DNA of 64,000 nt from Eulemur rufifrons. Its lineage: Eukaryota > Chordata > Mammalia > Primates > Lemuridae. Each line of letters opens with the position of its first letter. Position 1 is the first letter of the stretch. The stretch lies in the NCBI RefSeq assembly GCF_041146395.1, contig NC_091010.1, positions 49,620,001 through 49,684,000 of the forward strand, read 5' to 3'. The translations under genes and the position numbers were made by a program. The notes under the pieces are model-generated. The model saw only the letters and a program-made list of their open reading frames with translations. It searched no databases and was not told where the DNA came from. Below are positions 1 through 21,694 of the stretch, piece after piece.

Positions 1-1655
1 TAAATGGAATCATATAATATATGGATGGCCTTTTGTGGCTGGCTTCTTCCACTTAGCATAATGTTTTCAATGAAAATACAACATTTTATTTATCCATTCA
101 TCAGTTAATGGATATTTGTTTCCAATTGGGGTTTTCATCTCAAAAAATTTTATAGTGTTTCTTTTTTTTTTTTGGAGGCCTAGTGTTTCCTTTTTTTTTC
201 ACAGTTTATTTTTCAAATCAAATCCAAATAAGCTTCATACATTGCAATTAATTTATATGTCCCTTGAACTATTTTAATCAACAGGTCCCATCGATAGGCT
301 ACTTCTTCATCTCTTTCCTTTTTAATTTATTTGCTGAAGAAACAGAATTGGTTGCCATGTAGTTTTCCACTGTCTTGATTTGGCTTATTATATTCCCACA
401 GTGTCATTTAACATGTTCCTTTGTATCTTCTATTTCCTATAAATTAGTAATTAAATCTAGAAGCATGATCACCTTCACATTTGTTTTGGCAAGAACACTT
501 CACAGATGGTATTGTCATCACAGATTTTTTGACATGTGAAAATCAGAACTACTAATACATAAATTTCTAGGTGCACATGTGCTTTTGCAGCAACAGCAGT
601 CTAATATTTCCATTCATTCTCTAGTTCTTTCTTCATGAGGTTTTTGGCCTGTCTGGCTACCACAGTTCATTGGACAGATGTCTTCAGGGAACACTAACAA
701 CATATAATCCCGTGCTTGAACCGTACAGAAACTTATCTGCCACTCTCACACCCACCACACTGCTCTGAAAGAATTTCCTCAAGTTAAATCACCATTAGCT
801 TGACATTTTACGACTTAGACGAGGTTCAAAGATACCAAAAATCACGAGGACTTAACTCTGCATTCCCTCCATCACATTGATCTCAAAGAAACATGTATAA
901 TATACTTCATCCAGAGAAGTACCTATCTATTCCTATGCTTTAATTCACATCTCTAAGCTAGTGTGCTCACAAAGCAAAACAGTACACTCTATCCAACCAG
1001 GTATAATTCACCCAATTTTTAGTAGAGACTTTGACAAAGTCACTGAAAATCTAAACAGATCAAAGTCACCTATTCCTTATATGTTCACAATTCCACCTAT
1101 AAAGCCTGATTTATCCCTTTTAAGTTATCTTTTCCTGAATGACTCATAGTATAGTATTAATAGCAACACTATATACAATGGCACCTGTGATTTTGGAGCC
1201 TTTAAAACAACTTTGAACTTAAATATGCTACAAAGGAGTTCATTCTTACTGAACAATTAATTGAAGTAACAAGTTAGGACAGGTTAACTTGAGTCAAAAA
1301 TGTTACATGCAAATAAAATTTTAAGCTCATATTTAACTCTAAATGCCAACTATGCAAAAAATGCTTTGAAATATTTTTTACGATCAAATTAACACAGCAT
1401 TTGGTTTTGGAGTTTTAAAAAGTATTCACTTAATTTTCCTCAAACCACCGTTCTGAATAACAAATCCCTACTTAATAACTTTTCCTCACAAACCTATTAT
1501 GAGTATTATTAAATGTGCTTCTTATCTAAATAACTTTTATTTATAAAATATTTTTATTGTAATTGAAGACAATCTCCATTTGGTCGCTAATCTGACTCAA
1601 ACTTGTGTACTACAGAGTCCTCTCGTGAAATGAATGAAAAATAAAAGTAAAATAC
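1..1655. other. PCGF6 intron 7 (part), AT-rich
   Basis: AT-rich intronic DNA. I searched it for the next PCGF6 exon (the PLEKKF segment) on the minus strand and did not find it, so the intron extends left of the window. No repeat family is confidently recognised here. Confidence 0.6.
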
Positions 1656-11164
<9,509 letters not shown>

Positions 11165-11439
11165 GGTCCGAGAGAGGCGAGACGAGGCGCGGCGCGGCGC
11201 GGCCGCCGGAGAGCGCGGGATTCGGCCTCCCTCCTCCTCCCTTCCTCCCTCCCTCCCTCGCAGCGGGCGCGCAGGCGCAGAAGGCCAGCAAGGCCGCTGG
11301 GAAGTGTGGTTCGGGCCTCACCGGGCCGGGGCGGGGCTAGGCCGCCCAGGTGTGCGGGGCGGAGCTTGAGGCCGCACCTCAACGCAAGCGCACTCCACTC
11401 TCCCTTTGAAAAGCTGGACGCTGTCGTCACCGCCCTTTA

Positions 11440-12970
11440 AAAACAATGAAATTGCTATCGTTTCAGGCAACGATATTCTGTTTGCATCAACTTATTCACA
11501 GAGACCCGAACTAGGTGCTATATGACTTTGCATTACGAATGATGATTTCAATTTGAGTACCAAGTATGCATTTCGTCTGTAGCAAATGAGCTCCATCCAA
11601 GATTATTTCCGTTAGGAAGTATAACATGAAGTTCCTGTTTTGAAATATGTAAGTTTATTTATCTTTAGGAATCATATTGTATTGACACGGGATGGAAATC
11701 TAATCGCCATTCAAAGACCGCCCATGATACTCTATCACATAAAGAAAAGTCCATTATATTTAATCCAAGAAACATTTATTGAGGATTTACTGTAGAAGGA
11801 ATGAAGACCTACCCACGTACATCCCACCCACCCCTAATTTTATTAGGAAAGAGGTTTGGAGTTGGCTTATATGATCCTTGCTAAGATAAAGCCAGCCAAT
11901 GTCATGATGCCTGCAAGCCAGATTCAAGAAGTGAAATGCTCCCTAACAAAATGATGCTGGGGGCAAAGTCACATCTGAGAGAAGAATGTGTTGTTACTGA
12001 GCAAAATTAATGCTAATTTGGGAGTGGTGTGCATACTTCCTAGGGAACTGATGAGTTAGTCAAGACACTTGAGCTTGCTTGGGGACAACTGAATTAGATT
12101 GGATGTATCTATTGCTCCTGGGACCAGACTCCACCTCTCCCTCTGCAGTACCAAAGTCTTTTCAAGCTTCAGATACTAAAGTGTAGATTTCAGAGGGTTA
12201 GGAATGGGAACTTGACTATGATATTGAAAGAGGATGACTAGAGAGAGAGAGAAACTGAAAGAGAAAGACCTAAATACACGTGATATTCTCCTTACAAAGA
12301 CCTAAGTATGTAAGAGCCTCATCATAATTACATTAGATAAAATAATAGCTTCTAACCTTTCAACATTGTAAGAGCTACCCAGTTATTCAAACACTAACCT
12401 AGGTGTTACTGTGAAGATATTTTGTAGATGATCAGTTAACTTCAAGGAAAATAGATTATCCTTGATAATCTGAGTGGGCATTATCCAATCAGTTGAAGAC
12501 CTTAAAAGCAAAACAGGTTTCCCTGATGAAGAAATTTCTCAGATGGACTGCAGCATCATCTCCTGCCCAGGAGTTTCCAGCGTGTTGTCATGCCCTATAG
12601 ATTTTGGACTTGCCCAGCCACTTACCATGATCTTGTATGGAAATTCCTTGCAAAAAATCTCTGTCTCTCTCTCTCTCCCCCTCCCTCTCACATTCTTGCT
12701 CTTGCTCTCTCTCCCCATATCTATCTATCTATCTACATCCTACTTCTTATATCCCTCTGGTAAATCCCTGACTGATACATATGGTAAATGGTTTAATTAT
12801 GTAGTATTCACTATATGTGAGGTCTTCTAGAATATGTATCTCTTTCAGAAAATGGAAATTTCATCTATCGTTATAGCAATCCAATCTTTCAACAAATGGT
12901 GCTGGGACAACTTGATATGCAAAAGAATGAGGATGAACTCCTACTTCACACGATATACAAAAATTGACTC
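11440..12970. other. PCGF6-TAF5 intergenic, proximal part
   Basis: No gene recognised. The part from about 12090 to 12790 reads like one old interspersed repeat that ends in simple repeats: (TC)n at about 12660-12685 and 12700-12715, then (ATCT)n at 12718-12735. I could not assign its family. The open frame across 12474-12830 shows no protein-family signature and I treat it as chance. Confidence 0.5.
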
Positions 12971-12974
12971 AGGG

Positions 12975-13287
12975 GCCAGGTGTGGTGGCTCACACCTGTA
13001 TTCTCAGCACTTTAGGAGGCCAAGGCAGGAGGATTGCTTGAGCCCAGGAGCTTGAGACCAGTGTGGGCAACACAGTAAGACCCTGTCTCTACAAAAAAAA
13101 ATTAAAAAGTAGACAGGCATCATGGTACATTCCTGTAGTCCCAGCTACTTAGGAGGCTGAGGCAGGAGGGATTGCTTGAGCCTGAGAGTTGGAGGTTGCA
13201 GTGAATTGTGATCATGCCACTGCAATCCAGCCTAAGTGACAGAGTAAGACCCTGTGTCACAATAAATAAATAAATAAATAAGTAATA
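12975..13287 (+). mobile_element. Alu SINE, sense, with (AAAT)n tail
   Basis: Full dimer from ggccaggtgtggtggctcac to a tail that has become an AATA tetranucleotide repeat at 13262-13285. First of three Alus in near-tandem. Confidence 0.9.
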
Positions 13288-13300
13288 AATTAACTTAAAA

Positions 13301-13643
13301 CAGCTGGGCACAGTGGCTCACACCTGTAATCCTAGCACTCTGAGAGGCCGAGGTGGGAGGATTGTTTGAGCTCAGGAGTTTGAAACCAGCCTGAGCAAGA
13401 GTGAGACCCCATCTCTACTAAAAGAGAAATAGAAAGAAATTAGCTGGAAAACTGAAAACATATAAAAAAAATTAGCCGGGCATGGTGGTGCATGCCTGTA
13501 GTCCCAGCTACTCAGGTGGCTGAGGCAGGAGGATCACTTGAGCCCAGAAGTTTGAGGTTGCTGTGAGCTAGGCTGATGCCACAGCACTCTAGCCTAGGCA
13601 ACAGAGTGAGACTCTGTCTCAAAAATTAATTAATTAATTAATT
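13301..13643 (+). mobile_element. Alu SINE, sense, with (ATTA)n tail
   Basis: Dimeric copy ending in an AATT/ATTA repeat. Perfect 13-bp duplication aattaacttaaaa at 13288-13300 and 13644-13656, showing it inserted just after the tail of the preceding Alu. Confidence 0.93.
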
Positions 13644-13775
13644 AATTAACTTAAAATGGATCATAGACATATATGTAAAGGCTAAAAGTACAAAACTCTT
13701 AGAATAAAACGTAGGTGTAAATCTTCACGACAATGGGTTTTGCAATGGTTTCTTAGATATGACACCAAAACCTCA

Positions 13776-14205
<430 letters not shown>

Positions 14206-14226
14206 TCAATAAAGGGAAAAGACAAT

Positions 14227-14624
14227 TGATATAGTTTGGATATTTGTTCCCTCCAAAACTCATGTTGAAATTTGATCTCCAATGTTGGAGGTGGAGCCTA
14301 AAGAAGGAGTTTGGGTCATGGGAGCAGATCCTTCATGAATGGCTTGGTGCTCTATTAGTTCCTATGATAATTGATTATTAAAAAGAGCCTGACAACTCCC
14401 TCCTCTATTTCTTGCTCCTGCTCTCTCACCATGTGATCTTAGTATACACCAGCTCCTCTTGCCTTCTGCCATGAGTGAAAGTACTTTGAGACTGTCCCTA
14501 GAAGCAGATGGTGGCACCATGCTTCCTGTACAGCCTGCAGAACTATAAGCCAAATAAACCTCTTTTCTTTATTAGTTACCTAGCATCAGATATTTCTTTA
14601 TAGCAACACAGATGGCCTAAGACA
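14227..14624 (+). mobile_element. MaLR solo LTR (MST-type)
   Basis: Starts TGATATAGTTTGGATATTTG and ends in a TAAGACA-type terminus, with the MST-like core phrases 'cctgtacagcctgcagaact' and 'ccaaataaacctcttttctt' (polyadenylation signal). About 400 bp, the size of an MST/THE1-group LTR. No internal retroviral sequence is attached, so it is a solo LTR left by recombination. No functional gene. Confidence 0.85.
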
Positions 14625-14630
14625 ACAACC

Positions 14631-15245
14631 TACATGTGGAATAAACTTATGCAAATCATATATTTGATAAGGGACTAGTATCTAAAATATATAAAGAACT
14701 AATATGACTCAATAATAAAAAGGCAACTAACCCAACTTTAAAGTGAGCAAAGGATCTGAATAAACATTTCTCTAAAGAGAACATACCAATAAGCACATGA
14801 AAAGATGCTCAACATTATTAGTCATCACAGAAATGCAAATCAAAACTATAATGGTGTGATACTTCACCCTACTAGGATGGCTGTAACCAAAAACACAGAT
14901 AATAACAAGTTTTGGGGAGGATATAGAGAAATTGGAACCTTCATACATTGCTGGTGGGAATGACAAATAGTATAGCAATTTGGAGAAACATTTTAGCAAT
15001 TCTCAAAAGATTAAACATAAAGTTACCATATGACCCAGCAATTCCACTCCTAGGTATACAAAGAAAAAGTAAAACATATGTTTATACAAAAACTCTTACA
15101 AGAATGTTCACAGCAGCATATTCATAATAACAAAGGAGTAGAAATAACTCCAGTATCCATCAACTGATGATGTATAAATAAAATGTAGTATGTCCATTCA
15201 GTAGAGTATTATTTAGCCATAAAAATGAAGCAATTGCACAAGCAG
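14631..15245 (+). mobile_element. L1 ORF2 3'-end fragment, copy 1
   Basis: Sense-strand L1 3' ORF2 region: 'gcacatgaaaagatgctcaa', 'catatgacccagcaattcca', 'ttatttagccataaaaatga'. Frames are broken. The same L1 segment starts again immediately downstream. Confidence 0.82.
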
Positions 15246-15985
15246 CATACGAAAAATTACTCAATGTCACTAATCATTAGATAAATGCAAATAAAAACCA
15301 CAATGAGATATCACTTCACCCCTGTTGGGATGGCTACTAGTAAAAAGAAAAATCAAAAACAGAAAATAAGTGCTTGGTGATGATGTAGAAAAATTAGAAA
15401 TCTTGTGCACTGTTGATGGGATTGTAAAATGGTACAATCACCATAGAAAAACAGTATGGTAGCACCTCAAAAATATTAAAAATAGAACTACCACGTGAAC
15501 CAGCAATCTCACTTTTGGGTATATATCCAAAAGAACTGAAAGCAGGGTCTTGAAGAGATATTTGCACACTCCTGTTCACAGCAGCATTATTCACAATAGC
15601 CAAGAGGTAGAAGCAACTCAATTGTCCATTGGCAGATGAGTGGATAAACAAGATGTGGTATACATGTACAATGGAATGTTATTCAGCCTTGAAAAGAAAG
15701 GAAATTCGGGCACATGTTACAACATAGATGAACCTTTAAGAGATTATACTAAGTGGAATAAGCCAGTCACAAAAGGACATATACTATATAATTCAACTTA
15801 CGTGAGGTACCTAGGGTAATCAAATTCACAGAGACAGAAAGCAGAATGGTGGCTGTCAGGGGCTGGGGAAAGGCAGAATGGAGAATTTCTGTTTAATGGG
15901 TACAGAGTTTCAGTTTGGGAAGAGAGTAAATGGTAAAATTTATGTTTTATATACATTGTACCCCGATGCAAAAATAATACACATT
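15246..15985 (+). mobile_element. L1 ORF2 3'-end fragment, copy 2
   Basis: Restarts at the 'ctcaatgtcactaatcatta' segment and covers the same part of L1 as the preceding fragment, running further to 'aaaaggacatatactatata', 'gtcaggggctggggaaaggc' and 'tgggtacagagtttcagttt'. A different L1 insertion or a duplication next to copy 1. Confidence 0.82.
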
Positions 15986-16285
15986 TGGCTGGGTGTGGCG
16001 GCTCATGCCTGTAATCCCAGCATCTTGGGAGGCTGAGGTGGGAGGATTGCTGAGGCCAGGAGTTCAAGATCAGTCTGGACAACATATCGAGATCCCATCT
16101 CTACAAAAAATAGAAAGATCAGCCGGTTGTGCTGGCACGTGCCGATAGTCCCAGCTATTCAGGAGATTGGGACAAGATTGCTCAAGTCCAGGAGTTTGAG
16201 GTTGCACTGAGCTATGATCTGGCCACTGTACTCCCTCTAGCCTGGGTGACAGAGCGAGAACCTATCTCTTCAAAAAAAAAAAAAA
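15986..16285 (+). mobile_element. Alu SINE, sense
   Basis: Dimer from ggctgggtgtggcggctcat to an A tail, moderately diverged. Near-matching flanks (aataatacacattt and agtaatacatactt) suggest an old target-site duplication. Confidence 0.88.
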
Positions 16286-16315
16286 GTAATACATACTTAC
16301 TATAAAGAACTAAAA

Positions 16316-16541
16316 CGAGCCTGGCAACATAGTGAGACCCCATCTGTACATAAAATAATAAAAATTAGCCCAGTGTGGTGGTGTGTGCCTGTGTAGTCCC
16401 AGCTGCTTAAGAGGCTGAGGAGGGAGGACTGCTTGAGCCCAAGAGTCTGAGGCTGCAGTGAGCTATGATCGAACCACTACACACTAGCCTGGGCAACAGA
16501 GCAAGACCTTGTCCCTAAAAACAAACAAACAAACAAAACCC
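16316..16541 (+). mobile_element. Alu SINE, sense, 5'-truncated
   Basis: Begins inside the first arm at cctggcaacatagtgagacc and ends in a (CAAA)n tail. Confidence 0.82.
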
Positions 16542-16544
16542 CCT

Positions 16545-17180
16545 GCACATCAAAAAAGGTCAATTTTTCTATAATAAATTAAATGATAATAATGATAATA
16601 ACAATAAACCATACTGAGATACCATTTCTCACCTATCCGAATGGCAAAGATTTAAAAAGTAACAGCACACTCTGTTGATGAGGCTGTGAGGAAATAAACA
16701 GTCACCGTCCTACATTGCTGATAGGATTGCAAATTGATACAAACTTTATCAAGGGGAATTTGACAAATAGGAAAACAATATGTGCATTTATCTTTTGACC
16801 TAGCAATCACTCTTATTGGAATTTATTCTGGAGATAAAATTCAACAATACAAAAATACATAAGATTATACAATAAACAAAAGATTATTTACTGTATTATT
16901 TTTTGTAATTACACAACATTTAGGAACTAAATGCCTATACAGAGGAGAGTAGCTGAATAAACAATTGAACATCCCAAGATGGACTACTGTGTAACTCTAA
17001 AAAAAAATAAAAAAAACGATGAGGAATATCTCTAAAAACCATTGTGGAATGATTTCCAGGATATGTTAAGTGAAAAAAAAAAAAAAAAGCAAAGTACAAA
17101 AGTGTATCTATAGTATGCCACCTTTTGTTTAAGAAAGAAGAAAGAAGAAAATATACATGTATTATATCTGCATTTGAACA
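16545..17180 (+). mobile_element. Old L1 3'-end fragment
   Basis: Diverged ORF2-end phrasing: 'actgagataccatttctcac', 'gaatggcaaagatttaaaaa', 'ttgacctagcaatcactctt', 'atgatttccaggatatgtta'. No intact frame. Confidence 0.7.
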
Positions 17181-17520
17181 AGAAACACAGAAAGGATAAA
17201 CCGGAGACTAATGAGATTGGTTACCCTCTGGGTGTGATTGGAATGAGGCGGAACAAAGGACAGAGAGAATGGATATGACACTTCTCTGAATATATCTTTT
17301 TGTGTAGTCCTGACTTTCCCATTTAAAAAAAAAACCAACAAGGATGAGGGAATCTTCTAAAACTGAATGCAAAGAGAAATACATGAACCAAACCATACTT
17401 AAAACGACTAAGATAACCACTGCCAAGGGGAGTAGGGGAAATTAACCCAAATTACTTTTGAGCACAGGATTTGGACTACATACTCTCAGTCTAAAGACAA
17501 AAGCACAGAAAGTTCTTGCT

Positions 17521-17611
17521 AGCAGGACGGTGGCCATGGAAGTCGGAATCCGCTAAGGAGTGTGTAAAACTCACCTGCCGAATCAACTAGCTGATAAAAA
17601 AAAAAAAAAAA
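17521..17611 (+). pseudogene. Retrotransposed 28S rRNA fragment with poly(A)
   Basis: About 74 nt match the conserved mammalian 28S rRNA core as I know it: agcaggacggtggccatgga, gtcggaatccgctaaggagt, then ctcacctgccgaatcaacta. One C is missing within the 'gtgtaacaactcacc' stretch. It runs straight into about 17 A residues. A perfect 14-bp duplication agaaagttcttgct flanks it at 17507-17520 and 17612-17625. The poly(A) plus duplication is the signature of L1-mediated reverse transcription of an rRNA fragment. Not a functional rRNA gene. Confidence 0.92.
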
Positions 17612-17683
17612 AGAAAGTTCTTGCTTTGCTTAGTTCCGATATACATGAATTTCAATTACAGTTACAGTTTAATTAAATAACAT

Positions 17684-18572
17684 CAGTCCCCCAATAACAC
17701 AAATTTCAGTTATCATAGTATATTAATTATGAGTGATTACATAAAGTATAAACTTTGCAACCAGCTCTTCAGTCCACAATCTCTAAGTGAAACACAGAAA
17801 CACATTGTAATCAGTAATCATCATTTTACTTCTTTCAAAGACAACTAGTGATTGGTCAGCACCCTTATGTTATTCAGTTGTAGTTGTCTTTTCTCCTTAT
17901 CTGTCAGTGATAAACTCACATGACATTTTATAAAAATGAATAATCAGAAGAAGGGATTGGACAAAAAAGCTGAAAGTGTAGCAAGTAGAGGAAAAGTGAT
18001 AACATTGGAAGTGAAATACCAATAGCCCGTAAATGGAGTTAATAAAGACAAACGTATAGACATAAATGAGGAAATTGGTTGTAATGAAAAGGATGAAGGT
18101 GTCCTAGAAGAAGCGTTGCCAGCAAAAAGCCTTCATATTAAAGAAGCTCTCAGAGACATTTCACATCGAAAGCATAAAAGATAAAATTTTGGAAGGTGAT
18201 CCAGACTAAGAAAGGAGTGTGACAATTTGCCAAGGCATAGAGAAGATGCTCTTACTCTATGGTAAGTTATATGAGAAGAAAGCAAGCATTTTTCAAACTA
18301 TTCTTGATGAGTTTTCAGCAAAGAAATAAAGCACTTTAATCCTTAATGTTTCTAATGTTTTAAGTTATAGTAACAAATAAATATTAGTTTTACTATGCTT
18401 TTCATCTCTGTATGCTTATAACAAACAGTAAGAGTGTTCAATATTTTGACAACATTTTTAAAGGTCATGGAACAATTGTAATGTTTTCCATTGATTATTA
18501 AGATCACTTTGCATGGTTTCAACTTGCACAGTTATTTGTATGGTCCCACACTACTGTGCAAGACCAGAACTG
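17684..18572 (+). mobile_element. Tigger-type (pogo/CENP-B-like) DNA transposon relic
   Basis: Contains two pieces of a Tigger/TIGD-type transposase. An N-terminal start lies at 17936, with a Lys-rich lead and a VITLEVKY segment. The C-terminal piece (about 18170-18330), readable across a frameshift and a stop, has ERSVTICQGIEKML, then GKLYEKKAS, then ILDEFSAKK before a stop. The catalytic DDE middle is absent, so this is an internally deleted, dead copy. The outer limits are estimated from a CAGTCCCCC start and an ACTG end; the terminal repeat is weak. Confidence 0.72.
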
Positions 18573-18989
18573 CCAACATTCTAAACTCTAATCAGTAGTA
18601 GGCTTCTTTTTTGCAGAGACATGGATAAGCAATTCTGAAGCTACTTTCTGTACATTCTAAGACTGAGCCAGTAAGTAAATATATTGTGAACAATGGAAGC
18701 TAGATTTCTCATTGTTGGAATATGGAAAAGGGAATGGATAAAATAAAATCTGCTTTACTGGATCGGAACCAGACGTATTCAAGGTGAATTTAGGGACAGA
18801 AGGGTAAGTGGATTTAGATGTGTGTAAATCAGCTCTGTCCACTGAAAGGACCTAGAGGAGGCAATTACCCACATAGTACCCTGGTCTTGATTTCTAATGC
18901 CATTAAAATGAACTAAGATTCCTCGGAGAAAGGGCTGATTCCAGGTCTGAGGCAGGGACAAAACAAAGGGAGCCTAGAATGTCTTATTG

Positions 18990-19926
18990 TGTTAGAAAGT
19001 AAGGAAGTGCTCAAAAAATGATGAGGCCATCAAAAAGACACAGGAGCCAGTTTGATGGAGCTCCTAATGGTCAAACTGTGATAAACTGAATAGCAAAACA
19101 AAAATGATGATAGCAAAAGATTATAATTTATTGAATATAGTGAGACTCTATGAATCCACACTGATATAACTAACTGAGTAAATCAATAGGGAGAAGGGAA
19201 AGTTTTTCCTTGCATTAGAAAACCAACTAATAAATGTAGAAGAAATAACAGAATTAGAAAATTGCCATTTTGTTACCATCATATTAATAGTTGATACAGA
19301 AAAGAATCAGCAATGGATGCTAAAACTAGTAAGTGAAAGTTTGAGGAGCAATAGGATATTTACATAGTTTCAGAATATCTCCCTATAGTATGCTCACAGT
19401 GGAGAAACCTGGCAGTCACCACTATAACCAAATTATCAAAGCTAACATTGACAATAATGGGAGTAACCAATAGCATGTGCTTCCCTGATAGATTGCACTG
19501 AGAAGAACTCAGCATCACTCCTGTAATATTCCTGCCAAAGATGTGTAACCTGAATCTACCCATGAGGAAACATAAGGAAAACTCAAATTGAAGGACATGC
19601 AGCAAACTAAGTAGCCTGTATTCTTCAAAAATGTTAAAGTTATAAAATACAAAATAAAGACTCAAATTAAAAGAAACTATAGAGATATGACAATTGAATG
19701 CAATCAACGCATAATCTTGGATTTTCTTTGGCTATAAAGGTTATTACTGGGACAACTGGAAAAATCCGAATAAGGTCTATAGATGAGACAAAAGTAGTAT
19801 CAATGTTTATTTACTGACTTTGATAACTGTCCTATGGTTATATAAGAGAATGGCTTGCTGAAGTAATTAAGGGCAAAGGAAGGTCTGCAACCTACTCTTA
19901 GCAGTTCAGAAAAAAATATATACATG

Positions 19927-19964
<38 letters not shown>

Positions 19965-20100
19965 GAGGATAAAGCAAATGTAGTAAATGTTAACATTTGG
20001 GGAATGTGGTGGGTGAAGGGTATTTTGGAACCATTTGTATTATTCTTGCGAATTTCCTGTAAATATGAGATAGACAAAAAAATTAAATCTGGAAAAAAAT
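18990..20100 (+). mobile_element. Old LINE-type 3'-end repeat with (CA)n
   Basis: Reads as one old interspersed repeat whose end has 'atggttatataagagaatgg', 'aaagcaaatgtagtaaatgt', 'gggtgaagggtattttggaa' and 'ttcttgcgaatttcctgtaa', then an A-rich tail. I associate this end with old L1/HAL1 families but cannot name the subfamily. A (CA)n microsatellite sits at 19930-19961. Confidence 0.55.
19928..19963. repeat. (CA)n microsatellite
   Basis: About 16 uninterrupted CA units flanked by TA-rich sequence, inside an old LINE-type element. Confidence 0.95.
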
Positions 20101-20334
20101 AAAAGTGAAGTAGAGGAGGAGGTAGTGGGAATGGAAGATTCAAGGAATGGCCAGAGAAAGGACAACTAGAAAAGGTTTGGGTCCCAAAATTCAGGAGAAA
20201 AAATATTTTTTTTCCTTTTATTTTAAAATATTTATTTATTTATTTAATATATTAAAAAGATTTACCCAGAGCCATGCCCAAGAAGCCTTGAACAAGTGGA
20301 CTCTGAGAAAAAAATAATTTCAAGAACAAGTAAA

Positions 20335-20483
20335 TGGATGTGGTGGTAGCATGGGCCTGCAGTCCCAGCTACTAGGGAGGCTGAGATAGGAAGATTGCTT
20401 GAGCCCAGGAGTTCGAGGCCAACCTGGGCACTATAGCTGGACCCTGGTCTCTCTTAAAAAAAAAAAAAGAAAAGAAAAGAAAG
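20335..20483 (+). mobile_element. Alu SINE, sense, partial
   Basis: One arm only, from gtggtggtagcatgggcctg through a poly(A)/AAAAG tail. Confidence 0.8.
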
Positions 20484-20988
20484 AGCAAGAGAGTGAGTGG
20501 TCCCTGGATTTGTCTTGAAATATGGATGCTCCTCAGTTCTGTTCCAGATTTTCTTCATCTCTTGCTCTCTACACTTTCTGGGAGTAATCTTATTCATTTA
20601 TATGACTTCAGTGACCATCTACATGCTGATTTCCAAATTTCTATCTCCTGCCCATATTTTTCTACTTACTCATAAGCCACATATGCAACTGTCTACTGCC
20701 TAGCTCCTCTGGCACATCCTCCAGCGACCTCAAACTTAACATGTCAAAAAGTGAATTCATAATCTTCCACCCTAACCAGCTTAAATTCTCAGGGGATTAC
20801 ATCATCATCCTCGCAGTCACCCAAGCCAAATGCCTGCAAATGATCCTTGGCACACACAATCTTTCCCCTCATCTCCCAAATCCAAATACAAACTCTTGTG
20901 TTTCTCCAAAACCTAAATATTTTAGGAATCTATTCACCTATCCTCCTTTAATTCTACCTATAATAATAACTATCTAATCTAGCCTGGG

Positions 20989-21344
20989 GGCCGGGCGCGG
21001 TGGCTCACGCCTGTAATCCTAGCACTCTGGGAGGCCGAGGCAGGTGGATCGCTCAAGGTCAGGAGTTCGAGACCAGCCTGAGCGAGACCCCGTCTCTACT
21101 AAAAATAGAAAGACATTATATGGACAACTAAAAATCTATATAGAAAAAATTAGCCGGGCATAGTGGCGCATGCCTGTAGTCCCAGCTACTGGGGAGGCTG
21201 AGGCAGTAGGATCGCTTAAGCCGAGGAGTCTGAGGTTGCTGTGAGCTAAGCTGACGCCACGGCACTCACTCTAGCCTGGGCAACAAAGTGAGACTCTGTC
21301 TCAACAACAAAAAAAAAAAAATAAAAAAATAAAATAAAATAAAA
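20989..21344 (+). mobile_element. Alu SINE, sense, young strepsirrhine type
   Basis: Starts canonical ggccgggcgcggtggctcac with intact CpGs, which indicates youth. It has the linker tatggacaactaaaaatcta and ends in (AAAAT)n. Perfect 14-bp duplication taatctagcctggg at 20975-20988 and 21345-21358. Confidence 0.96.
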
Positions 21345-21694
21345 TAATCTAGCCTGGGATTTTCAAACCGCAAACGAATTTGAAATGAATTAAATTGAAA
21401 TCAATTTAATGGGTCACACTCAATGTTTCTTCCCCAGATACATCAAATGGTAAATCTCTTCATGATTCAATCTGCTGAACTATGAAACCATCATAATATA
21501 CATTCTATATTTTAAAGAATAAAATACCAAATATCAGAGTGTATTTCATGTAGTAATTATACATAGCATTGTTTCATAAAGCTTTTATTTCACTTATAGA
21601 TATCCATGTATATAGGTGAGTCCTGGGTTATGGTGTTAAATACTTTTCTTACTGTGAACCACGGGCAACAGCGTTTGAAACCTGCTGATCTAAA

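Noticed and set aside
12474..12830. 118-codon open frame in the PCGF6-TAF5 intergenic region
   Set aside because: It lies in an old repeat that ends in (TC)n and (ATCT)n. The protein is low-complexity Ser/Leu at that point and no family pattern is visible.
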